A stretch of DNA of 22,659 bases from Candidatus Cloacimonadota bacterium (GTDB taxonomy: Bacteria > Cloacimonadota > Cloacimonadia > Cloacimonadales > TCS61), in the NCBI GenBank assembly GCA_030626645.1, contig DAOUTP010000005.1, forward strand, positions 1 to 22,659. The letters run 5' to 3'. Made by a program: the position numbers and the translations under genes. Below the pieces are notes generated by a model. It saw only the letters and a list, made by a program, of their open reading frames with translations. It ran no database searches and had not been told where the DNA came from. Every line of letters begins with the position of its first letter. The first letter of the stretch is position 1. Shown piece after piece: positions 1 through 7,725 of the stretch.

Positions 1-457
1 CATCCGTGAACTTAATCCTGAAGCTATCGTTATTGATGGTGCTTCACCTGTGAGTATTGACAAACCTGATATCGTGAAAGGTGCAAATGTGCTTATTGTG
101 GAAGACGGACCGACTCTTACTCATGGAGAAATGAAATATGGTGCAGGTATTGTAGCTGCTGAGAAATTCGGTGCTGCTGATCTGGTTGATCCGCGTCCTT
201 ATGCAGTTGGCTCAATTGCAGAAACATTTGAGAAATATCCTGAAATCGGAATTTTACTTCCGGCAATGGGTTATGGAGAACAACAGATCAAAGATCTGGA
301 AACAACAATTAACAAAACGGAATGTGATGCTGTTGTTATTGCAACACCTATCGATCTTAGAAGGATACTTAAGATCAATAAGCCTGCGGCTCAGGTAACT
401 TATGAACTTCAAGAAATTGGACATCCAACAATAGCTGATGTTTTAAAAGATTTCTAA
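1..457 (+). CDS. COG2403-type predicted GTPase, C-terminal part (5' truncated)
   Basis: An open frame enters from the left edge (first full codon at base 2) and stops with TAA at 455-457. There is no start codon that makes biological sense, because the GTG at 50 lies inside conserved sequence. The visible part, about 150 residues, reads like the C-terminal half of the COG2403 family (predicted GTPases, often labelled cyclic 2,3-diphosphoglycerate synthetase-like). Family-like stretches include VEDGPTLTHGEM, DLVDPRPYAVGSI, LPAMGYGEQQ and ATPIDLRRILKI. The nucleotide-binding N-terminal part lies outside the window, so GTP binding cannot be verified here. The physiological role of this family is poorly defined. 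The gene converges on the PKD-protein gene and ends 21 bp before a strong hairpin terminator. Confidence 0.8.
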   Translation, partial: IRELNPEAIVIDGASPVSIDKPDIVKGANVLIVEDGPTLTHGEMKYGAGIVAAEKFGAADLVDPRPYAVGSIAETFEKYPEIGILLPAMGYGEQQIKDLETTINKTECDAVVIATPIDLRRILKINKPAAQVTYELQEIGHPTIADVLKDF

Positions 458-478
458 ATAATTAGTAAACTTATATAA

Positions 479-506
479 AAAAGGGCAGAATAATTTCTGC
501 CCTTTT
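479..506. terminator. Bidirectional intrinsic terminator between convergent genes
   Basis: A perfect 12-bp stem pairs 479-490 with 495-506 around a TAAT loop. The core is GGGCAG/CTGCCC, with A-runs on the 5' side and T-runs on the 3' side, so a U-tract follows the hairpin on either strand. It sits in the 68-bp gap between the plus-strand GTPase gene and the minus-strand PKD gene and should serve both. Confidence 0.9.
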
Positions 507-525
507 ATTGTTTAAAGTAAATCTT

Positions 526-2520
526 TTATTTTAGCAATACCATCTTCTTAGTTTCAATTATGCTTTCTGTTTGTAATTGATAGAAATAAACACCTGAGCT
601 GCAATTAGCAGCATTCCATAAATAGTTATATTTCCCCGAATTGAAGCTTTGAGATACAACAATTTGCCCCTTCATATTGAAAATAGTTAAAATACCAGTT
701 TCATACTCTTTGATGTCAAATTGAATGTTGGTTTCGGGATTGAACGGATTGGGATAATTTCCAATAAGACGGGTTGGATTTACGATCGGATCATCCTCCG
801 TTCCTACCAATGGATTGAGGATAATCTCTAATTCGATAACCTGGTTTGCTTCGATAACAACATCTTCAGGAAGTACATAAGTATAATAGTCGGGATGCGA
901 AATCGTTGCTTGATAGATGCCAACCGGTAATTCTAAATAGAATGAACCATCAGCAATACTTGTGGTCTGATATTCCCCTAAAGTGATGATTGCATTTTCT
1001 AACGGGCAACCAATATCTCCACCATAGACACAACCTACTACAGCTCCGGTTTCAGCTTCAGTTACTTCGATGTAATCAACTTTTGTTTCAGTATCTGTAT
1101 TTGTTCCATCTGATACTGTAAGAGATACTGTATAAACACCAATTTCTGTGTAAATATATGTAGGATTTTCATCTGTACTGTCTATATTCCCATCATTATC
1201 AAAATCCCATTCCAAGGTTGCAATTGCGCCGGATGAAGTATTTGTAAAGTTTACCGTTAAGGGAGCTAAACCAGTTAGTGGATCTGCAGTAAAATCAGCA
1301 ACTATCAGATCTCCAACAGAAATATAATCGATCTTTGTTTCTGTATCCGTAGTTGCTCCATCGCCCACTGTGAGAGAAACAGAGAAATCTCCAGTTTCTG
1401 TATAAAGGTAAGAAGGGCTTTCCTCTGTACTGTCAATGTTTCCATCATTATCAAAATCCCATTCCCAGGTTGTAACATTTCCCGTGGAGGTTGATGTAAA
1501 ATCTACTTCCAGTGGAGCAATTCCCGAAACTGGATCTGCCGTAAAATCAGCATTCAAAACTTCCACTACTTCGATATAATCAATTTTTGTTTCAGTATCG
1601 GTTGTATAACCATCGGAAGCAGTGAGAGAGACAGTATATGTTCCTATTATTGGATATGTAAATAATGGATTCTGTTCATAACTATCAATTGTTCCATCGC
1701 TTTCGAAATCCCATTCCCAACTCGTTATATTACTAACAGAAGCATCAGTGAATTGTACTTCCAGCGGAACAGTTCCGGTTAATGGTTCAGCACTGAACTC
1801 AGCTACTACAGGAATTAATTCTTCGATTAGGTCATCCGGTGTTCTGGGGTTTATGGCATATTCGTCATAAGAGTAATCCAGGCAGCCTCTGACCACAGCC
1901 CATTCCATACCCAAAGTGATAACTATAGGAGGAGTTACATTATCCAAATAGAAAAATCCGTCATCAACCTGACAAGGCATAGCAGATATATCTGTTATAT
2001 ACCATTGTCCAAAATTAATCTGTTCTTCAGTAACGATTACATCGTGCACTTCTACTAGGCAACTTTCAAATTGCTCAGCTGTATCTGCTGTCACTAGATC
2101 GGCGGTCATTACAGGTGTTGAAGTTGGTACGACATTTCCTGAACTGAGAATAGTAACAGTAACAGGTTCAAAGTTTCCGGAAAGTTCGGTGTATCCATAA
2201 TATTCAGCAATATAACCGGTAATTTCAATTTCATCACCAATTGCAACTATAGGATTTGTTGTGTTTATGGTATTTGCAGCATAAACATAAAGACCTTTCC
2301 AAGCACCACTTTCCGGCATGGCTATGAAAAAATTATCCTCAAATTGATTGAAATTTTCTGCAGTAACTATACCGGTAACAGTTACTTCCTGACCTTCAAA
2401 CAAAGAAGGGTATGTCCCATCCTGTCCAGCTACAGTCGTATATTGAACATCGTAAATAGTTGTAGCAGAACAAATTGCTATCACTAGAACAAACACACTA
2501 ATTAATAAAATATTTTTCAT
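526..2520 (-). CDS. Secreted PKD-repeat protein with C-terminal FlgD-like/type IX-style sorting domain
   Basis: This encodes a 664-residue exported protein. In order it shows a Sec signal peptide (MKNILLISVFVLVIAICSA, probable cleavage near residue 19-20), an OB-fold-like region (about 25-225) resembling DNA-binding or lamin-tail-associated domains of other secreted FCB proteins, three PKD domains (about 235-486, each with a WEWDF motif), a carboxypeptidase-regulatory-like beta domain (about 490-570), and a C-terminal domain beginning IGNYPNPFNPETNI. That last element is the tag used for surface or secreted proteins in Cloacimonadota, Ignavibacteria and Bacteroidota. I chose the ATG at 2520 because GGAGGT lies 6 bp upstream. 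An in-frame ATG at 2532 overlaps that ribosome-binding site. No catalytic domain is recognisable, so an adhesin or matrix role is only a guess. Confidence 0.85.
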   Translation of the reverse strand: MKNILLISVFVLVIAICSATTIYDVQYTTVAGQDGTYPSLFEGQEVTVTGIVTAENFNQFEDNFFIAMPESGAWKGLYVYAANTINTTNPIVAIGDEIEITGYIAEYYGYTELSGNFEPVTVTILSSGNVVPTSTPVMTADLVTADTAEQFESCLVEVHDVIVTEEQINFGQWYITDISAMPCQVDDGFFYLDNVTPPIVITLGMEWAVVRGCLDYSYDEYAINPRTPDDLIEELIPVVAEFSAEPLTGTVPLEVQFTDASVSNITSWEWDFESDGTIDSYEQNPLFTYPIIGTYTVSLTASDGYTTDTETKIDYIEVVEVLNADFTADPVSGIAPLEVDFTSTSTGNVTTWEWDFDNDGNIDSTEESPSYLYTETGDFSVSLTVGDGATTDTETKIDYISVGDLIVADFTADPLTGLAPLTVNFTNTSSGAIATLEWDFDNDGNIDSTDENPTYIYTEIGVYTVSLTVSDGTNTDTETKVDYIEVTEAETGAVVGCVYGGDIGCPLENAIITLGEYQTTSIADGSFYLELPVGIYQATISHPDYYTYVLPEDVVIEANQVIELEIILNPLVGTEDDPIVNPTRLIGNYPNPFNPETNIQFDIKEYETGILTIFNMKGQIVVSQSFNSGKYNYLWNAANCSSGVYFYQLQTESIIETKKMVLLK
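1063..1818 (-). repeat. Three in-frame PKD-domain repeats, 252-bp period
   Basis: Three consecutive units of 84 codons each encode the PKD domains. Equivalent landmarks (the bases encoding WEWDF) recur at about 1201, 1453 and 1705, exactly 252 bp apart. The two units nearer the 3' end share long identical nucleotide runs, while the first unit is more diverged. This points to tandem duplication followed by drift, or to occasional gene conversion. Confidence 0.8.
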
Positions 2521-2601
2521 TATTACCTCCATGTTTAAAAAAGTTATTTTTGTTTTTCAGTGTCAATTGAATTTTATATTTGGAAGATCATAATTTAAAT
2601 T

Positions 2602-3906
2602 CTATCCTATTAAATGTGAACAATCTTCGCAAGAGTGATATTGGCAGTTTTCATAATAAATATTTAGTAATCCCTGTTGATAAATTGCTCGTTTTCTAAT
2701 TACTTTCTTCTGTTCTTCATTTAAGAATTTTTCCATATATTGGGTCAAATAATTAGCTGATAAACCCGGAAAGCTTTGATAAATATTAATTGCAACATCT
2801 TCTAACTGTTTGTATTTCTTTTCACGTGCATAGATAACCGTAAGAGGAAGAATTATGTTTATAAGAATTGTGTCAATGCGGATTTTACCAAGTTTATAAC
2901 GTTCGGGGAAATATTTATTATCTGTTTGGAAATAGTTGTATAATTTCTTTTTGAAGTCACTCAGTTTAAAATTCTCAGATGGGAAAGAGAAAAGTTTTAA
3001 TATATTATGAAAGAAAGATGTTTCCAAGCTGTCATAAAGCAGATCTGCAACTTGTAGGATCCTAAAAGCAGGATGATTGACAGGCCTTATCCTAAATAAT
3101 TTCCAATTATTATCAAACGATTGATTTACGAATTTTTGCTTGGAGAAAAGTTTTTGCCATTTATTTTTTTGATCGGTAGGAATTGTAGATGGAAGATGGT
3201 CAATTAGTTTTGAGGAACAAAGCAGAATTGCAATGAACTCATCTTTCGTGAAACCTTCATTGTAAAATTGTTTTAAAATTTTATATGGATTATTCAAAGA
3301 GATCTGCAGCATTTGATATTTATTTTTGCTATAGCCCAGAGCTTCCATGAAGCCCATGAAAAGAAGTTGATCAAAATCACTAAAGAAATGTTCAGCGCTA
3401 AACCTTTTAATTTTCTTTTCAAATCGCATCATTCCCATCTTCGCAAGGAAATGTTCTGTTTCATCTTTATTCATTTTGTTGAATAATTTACAGGTTTTAT
3501 CTTTCTCTGAATATGGTTTATCCGAATAGTGTTTTATCAGTTTATTTATATCATCATTTAATTGGTCTTTGATCTCCAGGATCTCAATTTTTCCACCATC
3601 ATCACTGATCGTGTAAGGATATTTTCCATTATCTTCGTAAACGATATGCAAAAGCACACTATTGAATTCAGGATTTTCATTATGCGAGTGAGATTTCCAA
3701 TTATATGTAGTTAAATCAATTTCAATATCACCTTTTTTAATTTTTCCATTAATTTCTAGAATTGCATCTTTGAAATCGGGTCCTGAATCTGTATTCCAAC
3801 GTCCTGGAAATTTAATTGCGATCTTCTTACCTGATAATGTTGTTAATTTTATTTTTAGATGTTGCGCATCCCAGATATGGTATAAAAACTCTTCAGAAAA
3901 TTGCAT
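2602..3906 (-). CDS. DUF2851 family protein
   Basis: The 434-residue product matches DUF2851, a family of unknown function common in the Bacteroidota/FCB group. The N-terminal block contains the family-like FPGRWNTDSGPDFKDA, GDIEIDLTTYNWKSH and VLLHIVYEDN, followed by a long, mostly helical region. The C-terminus carries a compact Cys/His cluster (C421, H424, C426, C429, H431) suggestive of a metal site. There is no signal peptide or membrane segment, so the protein is probably cytoplasmic. The ATG at 3906 has a strong AGGAGG six bases upstream. Length is normal for the family. The following gene (PKD protein) starts 81 bp downstream, so shared transcription is possible but not shown. The biochemical role is unknown. 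Confidence 0.85.
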   Translation of the reverse strand: MQFSEEFLYHIWDAQHLKIKLTTLSGKKIAIKFPGRWNTDSGPDFKDAILEINGKIKKGDIEIDLTTYNWKSHSHNENPEFNSVLLHIVYEDNGKYPYTISDDGGKIEILEIKDQLNDDINKLIKHYSDKPYSEKDKTCKLFNKMNKDETEHFLAKMGMMRFEKKIKRFSAEHFFSDFDQLLFMGFMEALGYSKNKYQMLQISLNNPYKILKQFYNEGFTKDEFIAILLCSSKLIDHLPSTIPTDQKNKWQKLFSKQKFVNQSFDNNWKLFRIRPVNHPAFRILQVADLLYDSLETSFFHNILKLFSFPSENFKLSDFKKKLYNYFQTDNKYFPERYKLGKIRIDTILINIILPLTVIYAREKKYKQLEDVAINIYQSFPGLSANYLTQYMEKFLNEEQKKVIRKRAIYQQGLLNIYYENCQYHSCEDCSHLIG

Positions 3907-3924
3907 AATGCCTCCTTAGTTAAC

Positions 3925-4022
3925 AACGAACAATTATTGTTGGTTTTGCATTAGCAAAACGACAAACCCTCTTTCATAATGTTGGCTTTGCTTTAGCAAA
4001 ACGACATCTTAAAAACGAACAA
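3925..4022. repeat. Pair of short palindromic repeats flanked by 9-bp direct repeats
   Basis: Two 26-bp copies at 3939-3964 and 3981-4006 (start to start 42 bp) differ at only two positions. Each contains a hairpin of the type TTTTGC-loop-GCAAAA. The pair is flanked by a 9-bp direct repeat, AACGAACAA, at 3925-3933 and 4014-4022, reminiscent of a target-site duplication. It lies in the gap between the RNase D and DUF2851 genes, just upstream of the DUF2851 ribosome-binding site. It could be a REP/MITE-like intergenic element or a transcript-stabilising hairpin pair. No coding potential is seen. Confidence 0.6.
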
Positions 4023-4053
4023 AAGAAATCTAATAAATTGTACTCCTTTATAC

Positions 4054-4158
4054 AACGCAGATTTTATGAAAAACTCAAGCAATTTACAAGAAAAAATTTT
4101 ACTTCATACTCATTTTAGTTTCTAATTCTTTTCATATTCCTCAGCGTAACTCTGCGTT
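4054..4158. repeat. 8-bp inverted repeat bounding an AT-rich ~105-bp intergenic unit
   Basis: AACGCAGA at 4054-4061 and its exact reverse complement TCTGCGTT at 4151-4158 bracket about 90 bp of AT-rich sequence. The right arm, with neighbouring CTCAGCGTAACTCTGCGTT, resembles ACGCAGAG-type dispersed intergenic repeats seen in many bacterial genomes (recollection, not checked). The right arm overlaps the last base of the RNase D stop codon. It may be a degenerate small non-autonomous element. Confidence 0.35.
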
Positions 4159-5270
4159 TAACTAATAAAATGGAGAGAACTAAAAATATCTTTTCTCCAT
4201 GTTTGAAGAAGATGATTATTAACAAGATTATTATTTTTCTTATCTTCTAAGAGTCTTACTAAATCTGCACGAGTAGCAATTAATTCAACTGCTATATTAT
4301 ACTTTTTTGCTTTATCAATAACAAATTGTTTCAGTTTTACTAACTCATTACCATTAATAACTGTTTTTAGATTCTTCTGAATGTGCTCAATATTTTCATC
4401 AGAATTTGCTGCATTCTTGATAACCTCGATAATTTCAGCACCAAATTTTCTTATGATTCCCGGTGGAACAAGCTGAGACTCATGTAATTCTTGGATATTT
4501 TGAGGATTTACATAAACTATTTTCAATAAAACATTATCTTTAAAAATAAAAGTTTTAGGGATGTTTCTTCTTTCCGCTTCTATCTCACGCCAGGCAGCTA
4601 AATGCTTTGTCAGTATAAGTTGATCCAGAGATAATCTACTTATTCCTTTTAATTTTAAATACTTTTCTTCTGGTGTGATCTTTCTATAAATATCACTATT
4701 TTTATACATCTTCATTTCATTGTTCAGCCAATGTTCATAACCGTTCTGCTTACTTTTATTGATTAAAATATTACGTAATTCGCACATATAAATTACATCA
4801 TCAATAGCATATTGAATTTGATTTTTTGATAGAGGTCTTTTGGTCCAATCTGTTGTTGTTTCGCTTTTTGGCAAGACAACACTTAATAATTGCTCAGTTA
4901 ATTTTGCCAATGATATTGTATGATCTAAACCTGCAAATCCAGCAGCACGACGAGTATCGAAGATATTTACAGGAATGACATATTTACAAGCTTTAGATAG
5001 TATTTGCAGGTCTTGTACAGCATCATGAAGAATTTTCACTATATTGTTATTCGCTAATATCTCTCCAAAAGCAGAAATATCTTTAACTACAATTGTATCT
5101 ATCAAGTAACATTTTTCTTTTGAAAAAGCAACCTGAATTAAACCTAAAATCGGAAAGTATGTGTTTCTCCAAAGAAATTCAGTATCAACAGCAATTACTT
5201 TTTGTTTCTTTGCTTTATTTATGAATTGAATGAATTTTTCCTCTGTATCTACATAATAATTTCTATTCAA
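4158..5270 (-). CDS. rnd: Ribonuclease D (DEDDy 3'-5' exoribonuclease)
   Basis: The 370-residue product has the RNase D layout. A DEDDy exonuclease domain (about 1-185) contains VDTEF (D29, E31), the LHDAVQDLQ motif (D87) and YAIDD (Y154, D158). An HRDC-type helical domain follows (about 205-285) with the WREIEAERRNIP stretch. The LGLIQ and ESTTDWTKRPL-like segments also match RNase D proteins. The enzyme trims 3' ends of tRNA precursors and other structured RNAs in the cytoplasm. The start is a TTG at 5270, supported by AGGAG nine bases upstream; no in-frame ATG exists near the N-terminus. The gene follows the FAD oxidoreductase after 67 bp. Its stop codon coincides with the end of an intergenic inverted repeat. 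Confidence 0.9.
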   Translation of the reverse strand: MNRNYYVDTEEKFIQFINKAKKQKVIAVDTEFLWRNTYFPILGLIQVAFSKEKCYLIDTIVVKDISAFGEILANNNIVKILHDAVQDLQILSKACKYVIPVNIFDTRRAAGFAGLDHTISLAKLTEQLLSVVLPKSETTTDWTKRPLSKNQIQYAIDDVIYMCELRNILINKSKQNGYEHWLNNEMKMYKNSDIYRKITPEEKYLKLKGISRLSLDQLILTKHLAAWREIEAERRNIPKTFIFKDNVLLKIVYVNPQNIQELHESQLVPPGIIRKFGAEIIEVIKNAANSDENIEHIQKNLKTVINGNELVKLKQFVIDKAKKYNIAVELIATRADLVRLLEDKKNNNLVNNHLLQTWRKDIFSSLHFIS

Positions 5271-5337
5271 TCTTACTATCTCCTAATTTGAAATTTATAA
5301 GCAAATTTCATATCTAAAGCTTCATCAATTATTAACC

Positions 5338-6432
5338 TTATATCAATTTCCTAACTTCTTTAGCAATCGTCAAACAACATGTTAATCCGGGAGACTCTAT
5401 TCCTATACAGTTTATAAAGTTAGGAAATCCTTTCTCAGATTCTTCTTTAATGTAGAAATCCCTAAATTCTCCACCTTCTTTTTGTAGTTTAGCTCGTATC
5501 CCACAGTCATCAAGTTGTAAGTTTTCTTCATCAATATTAATATATTTCTTTATTGCTTTAAGAAATTGAGATTTGTAGGCTTCATCCATCTCATAATTAA
5601 GTTCATCAACATAATATGCGTTAGGTCCAAATCGAACTTCACCCTGTAAATTAATTGTTAGGTGAATTCCCAAGAAAACTCCATTTGGATCCGGAACCGG
5701 ATAGATGAGATGATTTATATCTTTGATCTTTGAGGATTTATAATATTCACCCTTGCACCAGTGCAGCTTCAAATTTTCACGTTCTATATTGATTCCAACC
5801 ATATCAGCTATCTTATCAGAAAATAAACCTGCGCAATTGATAATTGTTTTTGCTTCAAATACATCTCCATTTGCAAAATTCGCAAAATAGCCTTCATCTG
5901 AAGCATCTATAGAAATTACTTCCATTTCATAAACGATGAATGCGCCATTATTTTCAGCTTCACTTTCCAACTTCTGCATAAGACTATGTGAATCAATAAT
6001 TCCCGTTGATGGTACTTTTAAAGCATATTTAGCCTTTATTTGTGATTCTATTTTTTTACACTCGGATTCATTTATGATCTCTAGCCCAATAACACTATTC
6101 TTCTCACCATTGATCTTAAGTTCTTCCAGAATAAACAATTCCTCTTTGTTGTTGGCAACAATGAGTTTTCCACAGTTCTTAAAAGGAACATTATTTTCTT
6201 TGGCAAACTTATATATTTCCTGAATCCCATTTACACAAAGTTGTGCTTTTAATGAACCTTCAGGATAATAAATCCCTGAATGTAAAACTTCACTGTTCCT
6301 GCTGCTTGTATGCCTTCCGAATGTTTCTTCTTTTTCTACAAGCACTACATCAACAAATTCTTCTGATAGCTCTCTGGCAATAGCCAGCCCAATTACACCT
6401 GCTCCAATAATTAAAATATTAACCTGTTCCAT
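5338..6432 (-). CDS. FAD-dependent oxidoreductase, L-2-hydroxyglutarate oxidase (LhgO/L2HGDH)-like
   Basis: This 364-residue flavoprotein belongs to the DAO superfamily, COG0579 branch. It has an N-terminal dinucleotide-binding fold (GAGVIG at 10-15, acidic VEKEE at the end of the second strand), the diagnostic SSRNSEVLHSGIYY and SLKAQLCVNG motifs, and a C-terminal INCIGIESPGLTCCL motif that closes the FAD site. Enzymes of this subfamily oxidise L-2-hydroxyglutarate or similar 2-hydroxyacids and pass electrons to quinones or oxygen. The exact substrate here cannot be read from sequence. No membrane segment is present. The ATG start at 6432 is 24 bp after panC, so co-transcription with panD-panC is likely. 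A functional link to pantothenate synthesis is not obvious. Confidence 0.85.
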   Translation of the reverse strand: MEQVNILIIGAGVIGLAIARELSEEFVDVVLVEKEETFGRHTSSRNSEVLHSGIYYPEGSLKAQLCVNGIQEIYKFAKENNVPFKNCGKLIVANNKEELFILEELKINGEKNSVIGLEIINESECKKIESQIKAKYALKVPSTGIIDSHSLMQKLESEAENNGAFIVYEMEVISIDASDEGYFANFANGDVFEAKTIINCAGLFSDKIADMVGINIERENLKLHWCKGEYYKSSKIKDINHLIYPVPDPNGVFLGIHLTINLQGEVRFGPNAYYVDELNYEMDEAYKSQFLKAIKKYINIDEENLQLDDCGIRAKLQKEGGEFRDFYIKEESEKGFPNFINCIGIESPGLTCCLTIAKEVRKLI

Positions 6433-6456
6433 GAATTTTCCCTTCTTATTTGGAAA

Positions 6457-7293
6457 TTAAATTATTTTAATATTATCAATTAACCTTGTATTTTCTACAA
6501 TTATAGCAAGTGCTATCCTACAACCGCTTTTAAGTTCAGAGATATGCTCCAGTGATTCCTGATCAATCACTTCGATATAATCTATGATACCTTCATTATC
6601 TTCTATCAAAATTGTCATTTGTGAGATTATCTTATTAGAAGACCTAATATCCTCACTAAAGAGTTTTTGAGCCAATAGAAGTGATTTATTCAGACATAAT
6701 GCTTTTTTTCTTCCTTCATTTGTTAAATACTTATTGCGGGAACTTAATGCCAGTCCATCTTCTTCTCTAACAATTGAACAGCCAACTATCTTTGTTCGGA
6801 AGTTCAAATCTTTCACCATCTGCTTTAGCACAACTAATTGCTGAAAGTCCTTCTCCCCCATGAACATAAGATCAGGATCAATAATATTCATCAATTTAGC
6901 TACAATTGTTGTAACTCCCCGGAAATGTGTGGGGCGAGATATTCCACATAGCACTTGTGTGATTTTATCAACATTTACCCAAGTTTTAAAGCCCTCAGGA
7001 TACATTTGTTCATCTGTCGGGAAAAAGATGTAGTTTACTTTCATGTTTGAAAGTAATTCAATATCGCGCTCAATATTTCTTGGATAATTACTGAGATCTT
7101 CATTTACATTGAATTGAGTAGGATTTACAAATATACTTACAATTACAATGTCAGATTGTTTCTCTGCTGCACTTACAAGGCTAAGATGCCCTTCATGTAA
7201 GAATCCCATTGTTGGAATAAAGCCGATCTTTCCCTTTAATTGTCTACGGATAGTAGACATTTCTTCAATGGAATTGATAAGTTTTGGGTTCAT
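6457..7293 (-). CDS. panC: Pantoate--beta-alanine ligase (pantothenate synthetase)
   Basis: PanC condenses D-pantoate and beta-alanine with ATP hydrolysis to AMP, giving pantothenate for coenzyme A. The 278-residue protein has normal length. It shows the nucleotidyltransferase signature PTMGFLHEGHLSL (H33, H36), the FVNPTQF substrate loop, MGEKDFQQL and the late LALSSRNKYL loop that acts as a KMSKS-like element. Its ATG overlaps the panD stop codon (ATGA at 7290-7293). There is no good ribosome-binding site directly upstream, so translation is probably coupled to panD. panB and panE are not present in the window. Confidence 0.97.
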   Translation of the reverse strand: MNPKLINSIEEMSTIRRQLKGKIGFIPTMGFLHEGHLSLVSAAEKQSDIVIVSIFVNPTQFNVNEDLSNYPRNIERDIELLSNMKVNYIFFPTDEQMYPEGFKTWVNVDKITQVLCGISRPTHFRGVTTIVAKLMNIIDPDLMFMGEKDFQQLVVLKQMVKDLNFRTKIVGCSIVREEDGLALSSRNKYLTNEGRKKALCLNKSLLLAQKLFSEDIRSSNKIISQMTILIEDNEGIIDYIEVIDQESLEHISELKSGCRIALAIIVENTRLIDNIKII

Positions 7294-7652
7294 TTTATAA
7301 GATGATATACTTTATTTTCGTCATCGTCTACAATAAGAATTCTTTGAGAATAACTTTTGAGTTCCTCTTCGTCCAACAAACCATAACAGGCGATTATAAC
7401 TTTATCGTTGATGCTGACTAAACGAGCAGCGGCACCATTTATACCAATAATCCCGGAACCGGATTTACCTTCCAAAACGTAAGTTGCAAATCTAGTTCCA
7501 TTGCTGATATTATAAATATCAACTTTCTCACCAGGTAATATTCCTGTTTTATCCAAAAATATTTTATCAATTGTTATACTGCCGACATAATTAAGATCAC
7601 GCATCGTGATATTAGCACGATGTATTTTTGATAAAAGCATTGTTCTTTGCAT
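7290..7652 (-). CDS. panD: Aspartate 1-decarboxylase proenzyme
   Basis: PanD makes beta-alanine from L-aspartate for pantothenate synthesis. It is a pyruvoyl enzyme that cleaves itself. The expected cleavage bond is present at G24-S25 (YVGSI), after the usual MLLSKIHRA N-terminal segment, and the GINGAAARLV motif (about 72-81) matches the active-site region. At 120 residues the length is typical. The ATG at 7652 has a strong GGAGG six bases upstream. The stop overlaps the start of panC by four bases. The preceding MFS gene ends 73 bp upstream. Confidence 0.97.
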   Translation of the reverse strand: MQRTMLLSKIHRANITMRDLNYVGSITIDKIFLDKTGILPGEKVDIYNISNGTRFATYVLEGKSGSGIIGINGAAARLVSINDKVIIACYGLLDEEELKSYSQRILIVDDDENKVYHLIK

Positions 7653-7725
7653 TTATCCTCCAATTATTTTACAAGATTTTATTCAAATATTTAATGATAA
7701 ACTTTTTTGTAAACTAATTTTCGGT

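Noticed and set aside
2521..2532. Upstream ATG at 2532 as the start of the PKD protein
   Set aside because: It overlaps the GGAGGT ribosome-binding site of the ATG at 2520, which gives a standard signal peptide.
2561..2566. Minus-strand TTGACA as a promoter for the PKD gene
   Set aside because: No -10 element at suitable spacing, and the start point would nearly remove the ribosome-binding site.
3939..4006. CRISPR-like array
   Set aside because: Only two copies with a 16-bp gap, internally palindromic and without cas genes.
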